A DNA stretch of 41,957 nt from an uncultured Actinomycetes bacterium (GTDB lineage Bacteria; Actinomycetota; Geothermincolia; Geothermincolales; RBG-13-55-18). The position numbers were made by a program, and so were the translations under genes. The notes under the pieces were generated by a model. That model worked only from the letters and a program-made list of their open reading frames with translations, did no database searches and was not told the DNA's origin. The DNA is taken from positions 1 through 41,957 of the forward strand of contig CAKZMC010000026.1 in assembly GCA_937128055.1 (NCBI GenBank). The letters are read 5' to 3'. Shown here piece by piece: positions 1-8,760 of this stretch (position 1 is its first letter; each line of letters begins with the position of its first letter).

Positions 1-134
1 CCGTCCCGCCCGCAACCCTCTCCCCTCCGCCCCCTGCCAGCCCCGCAAGCGGGGCAGTGCGCGCCGCCGGCGCCTCCGCCCCCGCCCGCCGCCGCCCTCC
101 CCGCCCGCCGCGTCGCGGCCGGACCGCCTGGCCC

Positions 135-2636
135 TCAAGGCGAGCGCCGCAGGGAGCGGTAGAGCTCGCTTATGGAACCGAGGGCGGCCTCGGGAGAAAC
201 CTCCGGGATGATGCGCCCGAGGCGGTAACTCCCGACTCTCTCCGCGGGGGCGCCGAGGTCGAAGCAGCACAGGGGCACCCCCATGTCCATCATTTCCTGG
301 ACCACGAAGGAGAAGGTCTCCGGCCATATCGAGGGGAAAAAGCCCACGTTCACCCCGTGCCTCTCCAAGAGCCCGGGCAGGTCTTCCCTGCGGTAGTAGC
401 CGGTGACTTCCAGGTTCTCCAGGGGCGGGCGGCTGGCCAGCTCGCCGATGACCACCACTTTCGCTCCCGGCATCTCCTTCTCCATGAGCCTCGCAACCTC
501 GACCACCATGTTGCTCCCCTTCGCGTAGCTGAGCCGGCCGACCACCCCCACCGTCAGGCCCCTCCCGAAATCCAGCCGCGGCTTCCCCAGCCCGGTACCC
601 GCCGGGCCGTGGGGGGCGACCTCGACCCTGCCGGAGAGGCGGGGATAGAAATGCTCCAGTATATCCCCACTGCTGCGGGAGAAGCAGCGGATGGAATCGG
701 CGCAGGCCAGAAGCCCTTCCCAGGTCTCACGCCAGCTGTCCGGGTCACAGCCCGGATAGGCGGAGAACTCGTTGCGGGGAAGGCATCCCCTGCAGGTTTC
801 CATGTCCGGCCGTCCGCAGTGGAAACCGTCGGCCGCGATGAGGTTGAAGCTGGGGCATACGGGGAAATAGTCGTGCAGGGCCACGGTCAGCGCCGCGCCC
901 GTCCGCCTCACCGTCTCGCCCAGGAAGCCCACCGCCTCCAGCGGCTCCGGGAAGGAGACCAGGTCGTTGTAGAAGACCTCGCCGACCCCCACGGGTTCCA
1001 GCAGCGGGAGCAACTCTTCCAGGTCCCGCAGACAGAAGGAGGCGTGGTGCTCCCGGAAGAGGCATTCCAACCGGTAGAGGCCCCATCCCCGGTCGTAGGT
1101 CAAGAGCAGCACCGGCCGGGAATCCCGCAGCCATTCCTTGACCAGCAGGTCGCGGAAGGTCTCCGCCCCTCCCCCCAGCCGGTGGTCCACAAGCAGCACC
1201 GCTTTCCCGCCCGCCTCTCCGGCGAGCAGGGTGGCCATCAGCTCGCGGTAAGGCCCCAGCGGGTCCTTCTTGGCAAATATATCCAGCATAACGTTGTAAT
1301 GCGGGTACCTCCTGAAGACCGTGGCCACGTGCCTCTCCAGCAGCTCGTTCCTGCGCCGCGGAGCGAAGGTGCCCCCCGACTTGTGATATACGAAGAGGTT
1401 GGGGACGGCCACGTTGCGGTACCCGCGCGCGTAAGCCCGCAGGCACCAGTCGTTCTCCTCCCCGTAGCCGGGGCTGAAGGCCTCCTCGTCGAAATTTCCC
1501 AGTTCCTTCCAGGCGGACAGGTTCACCCCCATGCAGAAGCCGATCCCCGTGGGCAGGTCTATCCACCGCCCGGGCTTCACGCGCCGGAAGGGTCGGTCAA
1601 CCTCCTCCACGGGCAGGCCGGCGAAGATGGGGTTATCCTCGTTGATGACGGGGAAGCTGCAGACGGTGCCGGCATTGGTGAAGGGGGTGGCGCTGGCGAC
1701 CCTTGCGTCCTCGAAGACGGGGGCCATGAGGCGCTGCAGCCACTGTGGAGGCACCTCCACGTCCGAGTTGAGGACCACGAAGTGGTTCCGTGCGTGCCCC
1801 GCGGCGCGGTTCACCGAATGGACGAAGCCGCGGTTCCCGTCGTTGCGCAGGATGACCGTCCCCTGAAGTTCCGAGGCGATTCTTTCCATATACTGCCAGA
1901 CCCTGCCGTCGCTGCTGCAGTCGTCCACCATGATGAGGCGGTAGGGGGTGTCGGTGTTCCTCCTGATGCTCTCCACCAGAGCCCGCAGGTCCTCCAGCCC
2001 GTCGTGCACGGGGATGATGAGGTCCACCGTCTCCGCCAGGGGAGGGAACTGGGGTTCCTCCCGTAAGACAAGGTCCAGCGCGTCCCCGAGGTAGAGCAGC
2101 CGGGAGCCGCCGGCCAGCCGCGCGGATTCCCGGGAGAGCCTGACGTATTCCGCAAGGGAGCGGAGGTCGCGCCGCGCGAGGAAGAAAACCGCTTTCCTCA
2201 AGGGATTGAGCCCCAGCATGCGCGTCAGCCCGTAAATCCTCCTTAATTTCCCGGGCCTTCCGGGAAAGGGCAATTCCACGGGGAAAGACACGCGCGACCC
2301 GTCCTCCAGCGTGAACTCGAGGTGGTAACGCGCGCCGGCGCCCCCCATGTCCCCGCAGGCGTAGAAGCTCCCCTTGAGTGCGCGCACCTCGCCGGAAGCG
2401 TCGTACTCGTGGACCCTCTCCAGGCCGAAGAGGGCGGGGTAAACCCGCTCCCCTTCGCCGGTGACCCTGAGCGTGCACCCCGTGATCCTCAGGTCAGGGT
2501 GGCGGGCCCAGCCCCTGATGCTCAGGCGTCCTCCCGGGGCGGGACCGGCGCTCTCGATGACGACGCGGAGGCCGTCCGCCTCCATGACGGTTTCCCCCGC
2601 GGCTCGCATCTCCTTTTCCCTGTCACGGCCGGACAA
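135..2636 (-). CDS. Two-domain glycosyltransferase (GT2 followed by GT4-like)
   Basis: About 833 residues with two fused glycosyltransferase units, probably making surface polysaccharide at the cytoplasmic membrane face. An N-terminal ~200 residues of unclear fold come first. The GT2 fold spans about 200-440, with IIPVHDG, the nucleotide-binding DDCSSDG, a DXD-like LNSDVEV near 293 and the ED-type GYGEENDWCLRA near 390. A GT4-like unit spans about 475-830, with LGGGAE near 480, VGRLSYAKG near 700 and an E-x7-E motif (ETFSFVVQE) near 770. I chose the TTG at 2636 because GGAGG lies 6 nt upstream; ATGs at 2609 and 2585 have poorer spacing. The gene lies 43 bp downstream of the SpoIID-like gene on the same strand, so co-transcription is likely. 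Substrates cannot be read from sequence. Family is clear, specificity unknown. Confidence 0.85.
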   Translation of the reverse strand: MSGRDREKEMRAAGETVMEADGLRVVIESAGPAPGGRLSIRGWARHPDLRITGCTLRVTGEGERVYPALFGLERVHEYDASGEVRALKGSFYACGDMGGAGARYHLEFTLEDGSRVSFPVELPFPGRPGKLRRIYGLTRMLGLNPLRKAVFFLARRDLRSLAEYVRLSRESARLAGGSRLLYLGDALDLVLREEPQFPPLAETVDLIIPVHDGLEDLRALVESIRRNTDTPYRLIMVDDCSSDGRVWQYMERIASELQGTVILRNDGNRGFVHSVNRAAGHARNHFVVLNSDVEVPPQWLQRLMAPVFEDARVASATPFTNAGTVCSFPVINEDNPIFAGLPVEEVDRPFRRVKPGRWIDLPTGIGFCMGVNLSAWKELGNFDEEAFSPGYGEENDWCLRAYARGYRNVAVPNLFVYHKSGGTFAPRRRNELLERHVATVFRRYPHYNVMLDIFAKKDPLGPYRELMATLLAGEAGGKAVLLVDHRLGGGAETFRDLLVKEWLRDSRPVLLLTYDRGWGLYRLECLFREHHASFCLRDLEELLPLLEPVGVGEVFYNDLVSFPEPLEAVGFLGETVRRTGAALTVALHDYFPVCPSFNLIAADGFHCGRPDMETCRGCLPRNEFSAYPGCDPDSWRETWEGLLACADSIRCFSRSSGDILEHFYPRLSGRVEVAPHGPAGTGLGKPRLDFGRGLTVGVVGRLSYAKGSNMVVEVARLMEKEMPGAKVVVIGELASRPPLENLEVTGYYRREDLPGLLERHGVNVGFFPSIWPETFSFVVQEMMDMGVPLCCFDLGAPAERVGSYRLGRIIPEVSPEAALGSISELYRSLRRSP

Positions 2637-2679
2637 TCGCGACCTCCACACGTAAGCGCCGGAGCCATGCGGCTCCCGC

Positions 2680-5244
2680 TCAGGAACCGGTGTAACCCTC
2701 GGCGAAATACCAGTCGGAAGAGGGCTGCATGATCCCCTGGGAAGCGTGCCCTCCCCGGCGTCCGTAGTAATTGAAGTACATGGCGCGCTCCGCCGCCACC
2801 GCCCGGCCTCCCACCTCCTCGACCAGCACCGAGACGTCATCGGAGGGAAGGAGGGCGTCCACGAGCAGGGTGTAGCGGGCGCCGGCTGGTATTTCCTGGT
2901 ATATCTCCCTCTGCAACCCTCCCGGCGTCATAAGGGAGATCCTCACCGTCGCCTTTTCCCCGCCGGGATTCCCCACCACCACGTACTCGTCGAAGTCACC
3001 TCCGGTGTAGCCTTCCGCCAGGTACCAGCGGGAGGCCGCGGCGCGGGAGCCCATGGCGCAACTGCCCCCCGCCTTGCCCCGGTAATTGAAATACATGGAG
3101 CGCTCCGCCACCACCGGGACGTCGCTCCCCACGAACACGGCCACCTCCGACGCGGGCAGGTGGGCATCCACGTGCAGGGTGTACCGCGAGCGCGGCGCGA
3201 CCACCGCTTTCACCGTCTTGTTCTCCTTTCCCCCGGGGCGGCAGAGGCGGAACTCCACCGCCGCCGCACGGTCGTCCGGGTTGCCCACCGTGATCCAGGT
3301 ATCGAAACCCTCGCCCGTGTAGCCCTCCGCGAAGTACCAGTTGTTGGAAAGACCGGCGGCGCCCTCGGCGGTGTGGCCCCCCTTGCGGCCCCCGCTGTCG
3401 AAATACATGGCCCTCTCCACCGCGATGGGCCCCGTGGACCTGACCCGCGCCGAGAACTCGCATGAGGAAAATTCTGCCAGGGCGTCCACGCCCAGGCTCA
3501 GCCTCGTCGAGGGAGGCAGCGCCAGCTGCACGGTGCGGTTGTAGCCGTCCTGGCGCAGCAGGTCCACGTAGGCCGTGGCCCCCTGCGTCTCCGGGTTGTA
3601 GAGCACTATCCAGGCGTCGAAGGACTGGGCGGTGTAGCCCTCCGCCAGGTACCAGCTGCTGGAGAGGGCGGGCACGCCCGGGCTGCAGGAACCGCCGTCG
3701 CAAGTCCCCCGGTAGTTGAAATACATGGCCCTCTCGGCCACTATCGGCCGCCCCGCCCTCACCCGCACCGAGACGTCCTCTCCCTCTATGAAGTCGTTTA
3801 CGTGCACCGTCCTGCGGGTGAAGGGAGGCATGCCCACCTCCACCTCGCTCGCGTATCCCCTGCCGCTCACCATCCTCACCGTGGCGCTGGTGGCCTCCGC
3901 CGCGGGGTTGGCCAGCACGATGTACTCGTCGAAGTTCTCCGCGCGCAGGGCGACCATGGCGCTGCGCAGGCCCAGGAGGCCACGGAGCTGTTCTCCGCTT
4001 ATCGTCACCCGCGCCGCGCTGCCGTTGAAGGTCGCCCGCCTCACCCTGCCGCTGGGCGTGCGGTCCGAGAGATCGATGGAGTAAAGGGTCCCGATGTAGG
4101 TGCCCGGGCTGGCGTTGAGCCGCGATTCGATGTCCTCGCGGGAAAGGGTCACCGTCCAGCGGGCGTGGGGGTTGGCGGAATCCACGCAGTAGGGATCGGG
4201 AACCCCGCGAAGGTAGGGCACGGGCGTTCCCCCCCACACGTCCTCGTTGTTGTCGGTGTGGCCGCCGCAGGACGAGGAATAGAAGCACTGCGCCACCTGG
4301 CCCCCGTAGGCGAGGACCTGCCTCGAGGTGGCGTCCACCGCCTGCACCCAGCCCGAGTCCTTTTCCTTGTCGTAGCCGCGGTAGTACTGGCAGTGCACCT
4401 CGTCGCAGATGTCGAAGTTGGAGGAGGCGTGCTTCCCCATGGCGCGCACCGCGTAGGACCTCGCCGCCACCGCCTGGGCCTTCACCGCCTCGCCGGGCCA
4501 GCTTCCGGGCACCTCGTCCAGCCCCTTGAGGTAGGTCTCGAAACCGCTCACCAGGATGGCCCTCAGGCTGAGGGGTGAGCCGTACGCGTTGAGTTCCAGG
4601 GGAGTGCCGCCGGTGAGGTGGCGCACCCCGCGGTTGCCGTTCTGGGGGAGGCGCAGCACGTTGTCATCGGCCGACCCCCGCGCGTACAGGGGCTTGGAGG
4701 CGCTCCCGTAGGAAGCGCCGTTGAGCAGCGTGCCGTCTGGCCTGTAGATCCAGAAGCCACCCGATGAGCTCGGCTTGACCGTCCAGGTGCCGCCCGGGGT
4801 TACGACTCCCCCGGGGATATCGCCGTCGGAGGTGTAGAGCACGAAGGAGCCGCTCTCCGCCGCCAGCTGCACGGACGCCATCCCCTCCAGGAGCCCCACC
4901 CTGATGGTGGGAGGACAGGACCAACCGCTCACCTGGGTGCCCCGGTAATAGTAGGTGAGTATGTTCTGGTAGTTATGTCCGGCCGCCGCCATGCCCCGCG
5001 CGCCGTACTGGCACATGCCCACCCCGTGGCCCCAGCCGGAACCGTCGAAGACGTAGCTCTGCCGCAGGGCCAGCGCCTGCCCCGGCCCCAGCGGGAACAA
5101 GAGGGTCACGAGCAGGCAGAGCGCTGCCGGCATCGCCGCCAGCCAGAGGCGCGATGCGCGCGCCCTCGCGGTCCCGCGGCATGCCGCCGGCCGCGGGCTC
5201 CTGCCAAGGCCGACCTGTTTCTTCCTCGCGTAAATGTTGCCCAT
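2680..5244 (-). CDS. SpoIID/LytB-domain exported protein with tandem AEGYTG modules
   Basis: An 854-residue wall-associated protein. A hydrophobic export segment lies at about 33-60. The SpoIID/LytB region (about 65-420) carries SGWGHGVGMCQYGARGMA near 68, then EVPGSWPGEAVKAQAVAARSYA near 243 and SSCGGHT near 325. In the family the Glu of the second motif is catalytic and Cys/His residues bind zinc for cleaving glycan strands (a lytic transglycosylase in sporulation). In Bacillus-type SpoIID the GHGVGM block is C-terminal; here it precedes the catalytic part, a permuted order I believe is usual in actinobacterial homologues. Residues from about 430 form four repeats of 104-105 residues. The protein ends at YFAEGYTGS, the first strand of what would be a fifth unit. 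An AGGAGG lies 11 nt before the ATG. Confidence 0.88.
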   Translation of the reverse strand: MGNIYARKKQVGLGRSPRPAACRGTARARASRLWLAAMPAALCLLVTLLFPLGPGQALALRQSYVFDGSGWGHGVGMCQYGARGMAAAGHNYQNILTYYYRGTQVSGWSCPPTIRVGLLEGMASVQLAAESGSFVLYTSDGDIPGGVVTPGGTWTVKPSSSGGFWIYRPDGTLLNGASYGSASKPLYARGSADDNVLRLPQNGNRGVRHLTGGTPLELNAYGSPLSLRAILVSGFETYLKGLDEVPGSWPGEAVKAQAVAARSYAVRAMGKHASSNFDICDEVHCQYYRGYDKEKDSGWVQAVDATSRQVLAYGGQVAQCFYSSSCGGHTDNNEDVWGGTPVPYLRGVPDPYCVDSANPHARWTVTLSREDIESRLNASPGTYIGTLYSIDLSDRTPSGRVRRATFNGSAARVTISGEQLRGLLGLRSAMVALRAENFDEYIVLANPAAEATSATVRMVSGRGYASEVEVGMPPFTRRTVHVNDFIEGEDVSVRVRAGRPIVAERAMYFNYRGTCDGGSCSPGVPALSSSWYLAEGYTAQSFDAWIVLYNPETQGATAYVDLLRQDGYNRTVQLALPPSTRLSLGVDALAEFSSCEFSARVRSTGPIAVERAMYFDSGGRKGGHTAEGAAGLSNNWYFAEGYTGEGFDTWITVGNPDDRAAAVEFRLCRPGGKENKTVKAVVAPRSRYTLHVDAHLPASEVAVFVGSDVPVVAERSMYFNYRGKAGGSCAMGSRAAASRWYLAEGYTGGDFDEYVVVGNPGGEKATVRISLMTPGGLQREIYQEIPAGARYTLLVDALLPSDDVSVLVEEVGGRAVAAERAMYFNYYGRRGGHASQGIMQPSSDWYFAEGYTGS
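2683..3960 (-). repeat. Four tandem 104-105-residue AEGYTG modules in the SpoIID-like protein
   Basis: The tyrosine codon of the motif Y[FL]AEGYT recurs at 3649-3651, 3334-3336, 3022-3024 and 2707-2709, a period of 315, 312 and 315 bp. Each module runs FD-x-W/Y-I/V-x(3)-NP, then a variable beta-rich stretch with SR-x-TL-x-VD, then AERAMYFNYRG, a Gly-rich turn and S-x-x-W. The first module lacks the leading AEGYTG strand and the last ends with it, so the natural unit probably starts at the FD motif and closes with AEGYTG. The same module occurs twice in the L,D-transpeptidase at 26803-28326. I do not know an established name for it; a domain-of-unknown-function family is possible. Confidence 0.85.
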
Positions 5245-5394
5245 TACCCTAACCGCCTCCTGCCATATACCTGCTTTGCCCTGCGACTCTTGCTTCCCCG
5301 CAAAGCCTCCGCGACATCCCCGGCGGGCGTCTTGCCCGCCGAAGCCTCCTCCGCCCGGGGCATGCGCGCCGCCTTCACGCGCCCCGCGCGCGCC

Positions 5395-6900
5395 TTAGGC
5401 CTTCTCCCTCCCTTTTGACTGTTCCCAGAGGCGGTCCAGTTCCTCCAGGCTCATGCGGACCATGTCCTGCCCATCCTCCCGGCACTTCTTTTCCATTTCC
5501 TGGAAACGAGAGAGGAACTTGCGCGAGGCGCGTCTCAGCGCCACCTCCGGGTCCACTCGATAGTGCCGGCACACGTTCACCAGGGTGAAGAGCATATCCC
5601 CCAGCTCTCCCTCCAGGTCTCCCTCGCCGCGGCGCAGCACCTCCTCGATCTCCCGCAGCTCCTCCCTCAGCTTGGGAAGCACTTCCTCTCCCGCCTCCCA
5701 GTCGAATCCCACCCGCGCCGCGCGCGACTGCAGCTTGAAGGCGTACACCAGGGAGGGGAGGCCTTCCGACACCCCGTCCAGCAGCGACGGCGCGCCCTCT
5801 TTCTTCTCCCGGCCCTCTCTCTCCTCGGCCTTTATCTGCTCCCAGCGCGCGACCACCTCCTCCGGCGTATGCAGCTCTGCCTCGGCGAAGACGTGCGGGT
5901 GGCGGCGCACCAGCTTCTCGACGATGAGGCGCAGGACGTCCTCCATGCCGAAGGCCCCCTCTTCCCGCCCGAGCTGGGCGTGCAGGGCCACCTGGAGCAG
6001 CATGTCTCCCAGTTCCTCGCAGAGGTGGTCCCAGTCGTGGTGGCGGATGGCGTCCACCGCCTCGTGGGCCTCCTCCACCATGTGCCGGGCCAGCGTCTCG
6101 TGCGTCTGCTTGCGGTCCCAGGGACAGCCGCCGGGGCCGCGCAGCCTGGCCACCACCTCCAGGAGCCTCCGAAAGTCGTATATCTCCGCCTCCGGAAGCG
6201 GCGGGACGAAGATGCTGGTCAGGTGGTCGAAACGCTCGGCCCGGTCGAGTTCCTCCAGGGGGATCCTCTCCACCCGTTCCCCCCCTCCGCCCGCGCCGGC
6301 CACCACCACCACCTCGTGTTCCGGGGGATAGGCTTCCAGCAGGGACAGCTTGACGTCGGACGCCTTCATGCGCGAGTCAACCTGCGCGATGACCGCTCCC
6401 AGCCTCGGGTCGAGAGGGGCGCACTCACCCGCCGCCAGCCGCTCGCCGTCGAGGAGCAACGCGCCCTCCAGGGGATCGATACCCAGGGGGCAGAGCACGG
6501 CGTCGAGGAAGCTGACCGCCGGGTGGACGCGCACCTCGGCCCCCGACGCCAGCAGCAACTGCACGGACCTTTCCGCCACCAGGGGATGGCCCGGCACGGC
6601 ATAATAGGCCTTTCCCCTCTCCTCCGCCGCCCGCAGGACCTCCTCCGCCATGCGGCGGTAGGCCTCCTCCATGTCCCTTGCGCCCTCGTAGCAGTGGTCC
6701 AGGAAGCGCAGGCGCGCCCCGCGGGAGCCCAGCTCCTCCACGCAGGGGTGCCGGGAGGTGCGCACCAGTATTTCCTCACCGCTCTGCAGCAGCTCCCAGG
6801 CGCGCAGGGTTATGAGGTCCGACGGCCCCGGCCCCAGGCCCAGCACATGTACCACCGGCCTGCCGGACGGCTTGCTCTTTCCCTTGCTTCCTTTCTCCAT
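5395..6900 (-). CDS. mazG: MazG nucleoside triphosphate pyrophosphohydrolase with N-terminal methylase-like domain
   Basis: About 501 residues, the YabN-type fusion. Residues about 14-215 form a tetrapyrrole (SAM-dependent) methylase-like fold opening with VHVLGLGPGPSDLIT. Two MazG domains follow. The first has CPWDRKQTHETL, VEEAHEAVDAI and EELGDMLLQV; the second has REELREIEEVL and GELGDMLFTLVNV, giving the metal-binding EExxE and ExxD motifs. MazG hydrolyses NTPs to NMP and pyrophosphate, cleaning aberrant nucleotides. I placed the start at the ATG at 6900, which follows AAGGGGAGG; in-frame ATGs further upstream are possible. Its position one gene away from mfd matches the mfd-mazG neighbourhood of Bacillus. 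Confidence 0.93.
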   Translation of the reverse strand: MEKGSKGKSKPSGRPVVHVLGLGPGPSDLITLRAWELLQSGEEILVRTSRHPCVEELGSRGARLRFLDHCYEGARDMEEAYRRMAEEVLRAAEERGKAYYAVPGHPLVAERSVQLLLASGAEVRVHPAVSFLDAVLCPLGIDPLEGALLLDGERLAAGECAPLDPRLGAVIAQVDSRMKASDVKLSLLEAYPPEHEVVVVAGAGGGGERVERIPLEELDRAERFDHLTSIFVPPLPEAEIYDFRRLLEVVARLRGPGGCPWDRKQTHETLARHMVEEAHEAVDAIRHHDWDHLCEELGDMLLQVALHAQLGREEGAFGMEDVLRLIVEKLVRRHPHVFAEAELHTPEEVVARWEQIKAEEREGREKKEGAPSLLDGVSEGLPSLVYAFKLQSRAARVGFDWEAGEEVLPKLREELREIEEVLRRGEGDLEGELGDMLFTLVNVCRHYRVDPEVALRRASRKFLSRFQEMEKKCREDGQDMVRMSLEELDRLWEQSKGREKA

Positions 6901-7482
6901 GCCTCCCCTTCTCGGGATCCCGCCTTCCTCCATGCACTTTCCCCCATCTCGATGCATTTCTCCCTTCCCGCATGCTTTCCCTGCAAACCCACCCGGCAAC
7001 ACATTCACGAGCGCTCTCTCCCCCGCCCGCGCTCCTCGCCTTTTCCACTGATCCAGTATGCGCGACCGGAAAGCGAAGATGAAGCCCCTCGCCGGCAGCG
7101 GCTCTCCGCTGACACCCAAGCGCTCCCGGCGGACACGACAAGATCTCCGCTGATGCCCAGGCACCCTTCATAAGCAGCACAGATGATCCTGCCTTCGTCG
7201 CAATGCCGGGCGCTCCGCCAATATCACTATCGCCGGTGAGCGGTGATGACGCGCGCCCGGGAAATCGCTTTACTGGCATACGGATTGCCCCTATCATATA
7301 GCGAGGGCTTGTCGGGAGGCATTCCGCGCACGAGCGGGAAAGGAACAAGTGGCCTTGACCGCCATTCCCTCCACGCCGGCTATGCGGGGCCGCGAAGCGT
7401 GCTCGTCCAGTCCAAGAGGTCTCCCCCGATTATGCCCGCCATGGTGGGTGCATGGCGCTATCTTCCGCGAGGGAAAGGTGGC
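6901..7482. other. Divergent intergenic region between mazG and the GT39-like gene
   Basis: 582 bp without a convincing gene. Open frames here lack family features and codon character. The only signal I can support is a promoter-like pair at 7269-7297 reading rightwards. The mazG side may hold its true start further upstream (ATGs at about 6933 and 6957). Confidence 0.4.
7269..7297 (+). promoter_or_regulatory. Possible sigma70-type promoter for the GT39-like gene
   Basis: TTTACT (7269-7274) and TATCAT (7292-7297) are separated by 17 nt. This is 4/6 and 5/6 match to consensus. It would give a leader of about 180 nt before the ATG at 7483. Confidence 0.35.
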
Positions 7483-8727
7483 ATGCAGGCAGGAAATCGC
7501 GGTGTGCTCATGTCCGCAATGAGCTCGGGGAGGAAGATCATCAAGGCGACCCCGACCAGGATATGGGTCCTGTTCGGGTTTCTCCTCTCCCTCTCCTGCG
7601 GGCAGTTCCTCTACAACCTCCGCTCCAGCCAGGGATACTTGTCGGAAAACCTCCTGTATTTGCCTTGCTATCACCTGTGCTACCTGCTGGCCGCCGGGTT
7701 CCTGGGCGTGCTCCTCCTGGCCCTGTCGGCGTGGATCGCTTCGCGCGTCTGCGGCATATGCTTCCGTGATTCCTTCCGGGACAGGACGGGTGCCTGCCTG
7801 TTGCTGCCACTCCTGCTTCCCCTCTCCTTTACCGCATATCCCTCGGGAGACGTGGCGCGCAACATTTACGTGCTACTCGTGCTCGCCGCATGCCTCTTCC
7901 TGCAACTTCTCCTCATGTTCCGCGCGGCCAGATCCCGCCGACGCCTGCCCCAATTCTGCATCTTCTTCGTCCTCCTGATGTTCATGGGCGCCGCTTTCGC
8001 GCTGCGCGTGCAGTGCTATTTCGCCATACAGAGGTACACGGATTCCGACGAGGCCGTCATCGGGCTCATGGCCCGGCATATCCTCTACCAGGGGGAGAGG
8101 CCCGTCTTCTTTTATGGTCAGGCATACAACGGCTCCCTCGACGCCTACGTAACGGCCCTCCTCTTCTTCTTCCTCGGGCCGGTTACCTCCGGGCCGAAGC
8201 TATCCGCCATGCTCCCCTTGCTGGTTGCCATCCCCCTCGTTTACCTGGCCGGAAGGGAGCTCCACGACTACCGCACGGGCCTGTGCGCGGCGGCCCTCCT
8301 GTCCTTTTCGCCCGCTCTCCTGATCGTCCTCTCCACCCAGCAAGTTGGGGGATTCACCTGGTCCCTGCCGCTCATCGCCCTGTCGTTTTACCTGCTGCTA
8401 AGGATGAGCGACGGGCGTTATCTCAATAAGCACCCCCTCCTCCCGTGGCTGGCGGTGGGGTTCCTCTGCGGCCTCATGTTCTATGTCCAGCCCATCACCA
8501 TCCCCGTGATCGCCGCCATCTTCATCTTCCTCTTCATCAGGCATCGCCGGCTGCCGTTGCTTCCTCTGCTGGCAGGCACGCTCGCGGGCTGCCTTCCCCT
8601 CCTCTGCTACAACCTGGGACACCGTTTCGCTTCCCTCAGGGATATCGGCGCGCAGGCCATTCCCTTCTCCGCAAGGCAGTTGATGAACAACCTACACAAC
8701 GAGGCCTTCACCGCCATGCCGCTCTAG
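7483..8727 (+). CDS. GT39-like membrane glycosyltransferase, N-terminal part before an in-frame TAG
   Basis: 414 residues, polytopic from about residue 25. It carries the acidic catalytic-loop motif of GT-C/PMT-type enzymes, YTDSDEAVIGLMARHIL, followed by FFYGQAYNGSLDAY, then a run of hydrophobic helices. Such enzymes move sugars from polyprenyl carriers outside the membrane. The frame stops at TAG 8725-8727 directly after FTAMPL, yet continues without any further stop to 9645 in the same frame as more membrane protein. One intact gene of about 720 codons is therefore the likely ancestor, and TTG(Leu) to TAG is the simplest lesion. I chose ATG 7483, preceded by GAGGG at 9 nt; ATGs at 7510 and 7519 are alternatives. 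The gene sits between mfd and mazG. Confidence 0.7.
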   Translation: MQAGNRGVLMSAMSSGRKIIKATPTRIWVLFGFLLSLSCGQFLYNLRSSQGYLSENLLYLPCYHLCYLLAAGFLGVLLLALSAWIASRVCGICFRDSFRDRTGACLLLPLLLPLSFTAYPSGDVARNIYVLLVLAACLFLQLLLMFRAARSRRRLPQFCIFFVLLMFMGAAFALRVQCYFAIQRYTDSDEAVIGLMARHILYQGERPVFFYGQAYNGSLDAYVTALLFFFLGPVTSGPKLSAMLPLLVAIPLVYLAGRELHDYRTGLCAAALLSFSPALLIVLSTQQVGGFTWSLPLIALSFYLLLRMSDGRYLNKHPLLPWLAVGFLCGLMFYVQPITIPVIAAIFIFLFIRHRRLPLLPLLAGTLAGCLPLLCYNLGHRFASLRDIGAQAIPFSARQLMNNLHNEAFTAMPL

Positions 8728-8760
8728 CTGGGCGTCAAGAGCCTGCGTGATTTTCACTTC

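Noticed and set aside
40-55. GC-rich hairpin as terminator of the first gene
   Set aside because: Six-bp stem with no T-run, 80 bp beyond the stop in very GC-rich DNA; not distinguishable from chance.
57-2066. 669-codon open frame antisense to the first glycosyltransferase
   Set aside because: Shadow of a gene with complete GT2 and GT4 motifs; no family features.
2680-2720. Truncation of the SpoIID-like protein by a frameshift
   Set aside because: The terminal AEGYTG strand is likely the closing strand of the fourth module, and the other frames beyond do not continue the repeat.
8725-8727. TAG as a pyrrolysine or other read-through codon
   Set aside because: Nothing downstream resembles a read-through signal, and no amber-suppression genes are in the window; nonsense mutation or error is simpler.
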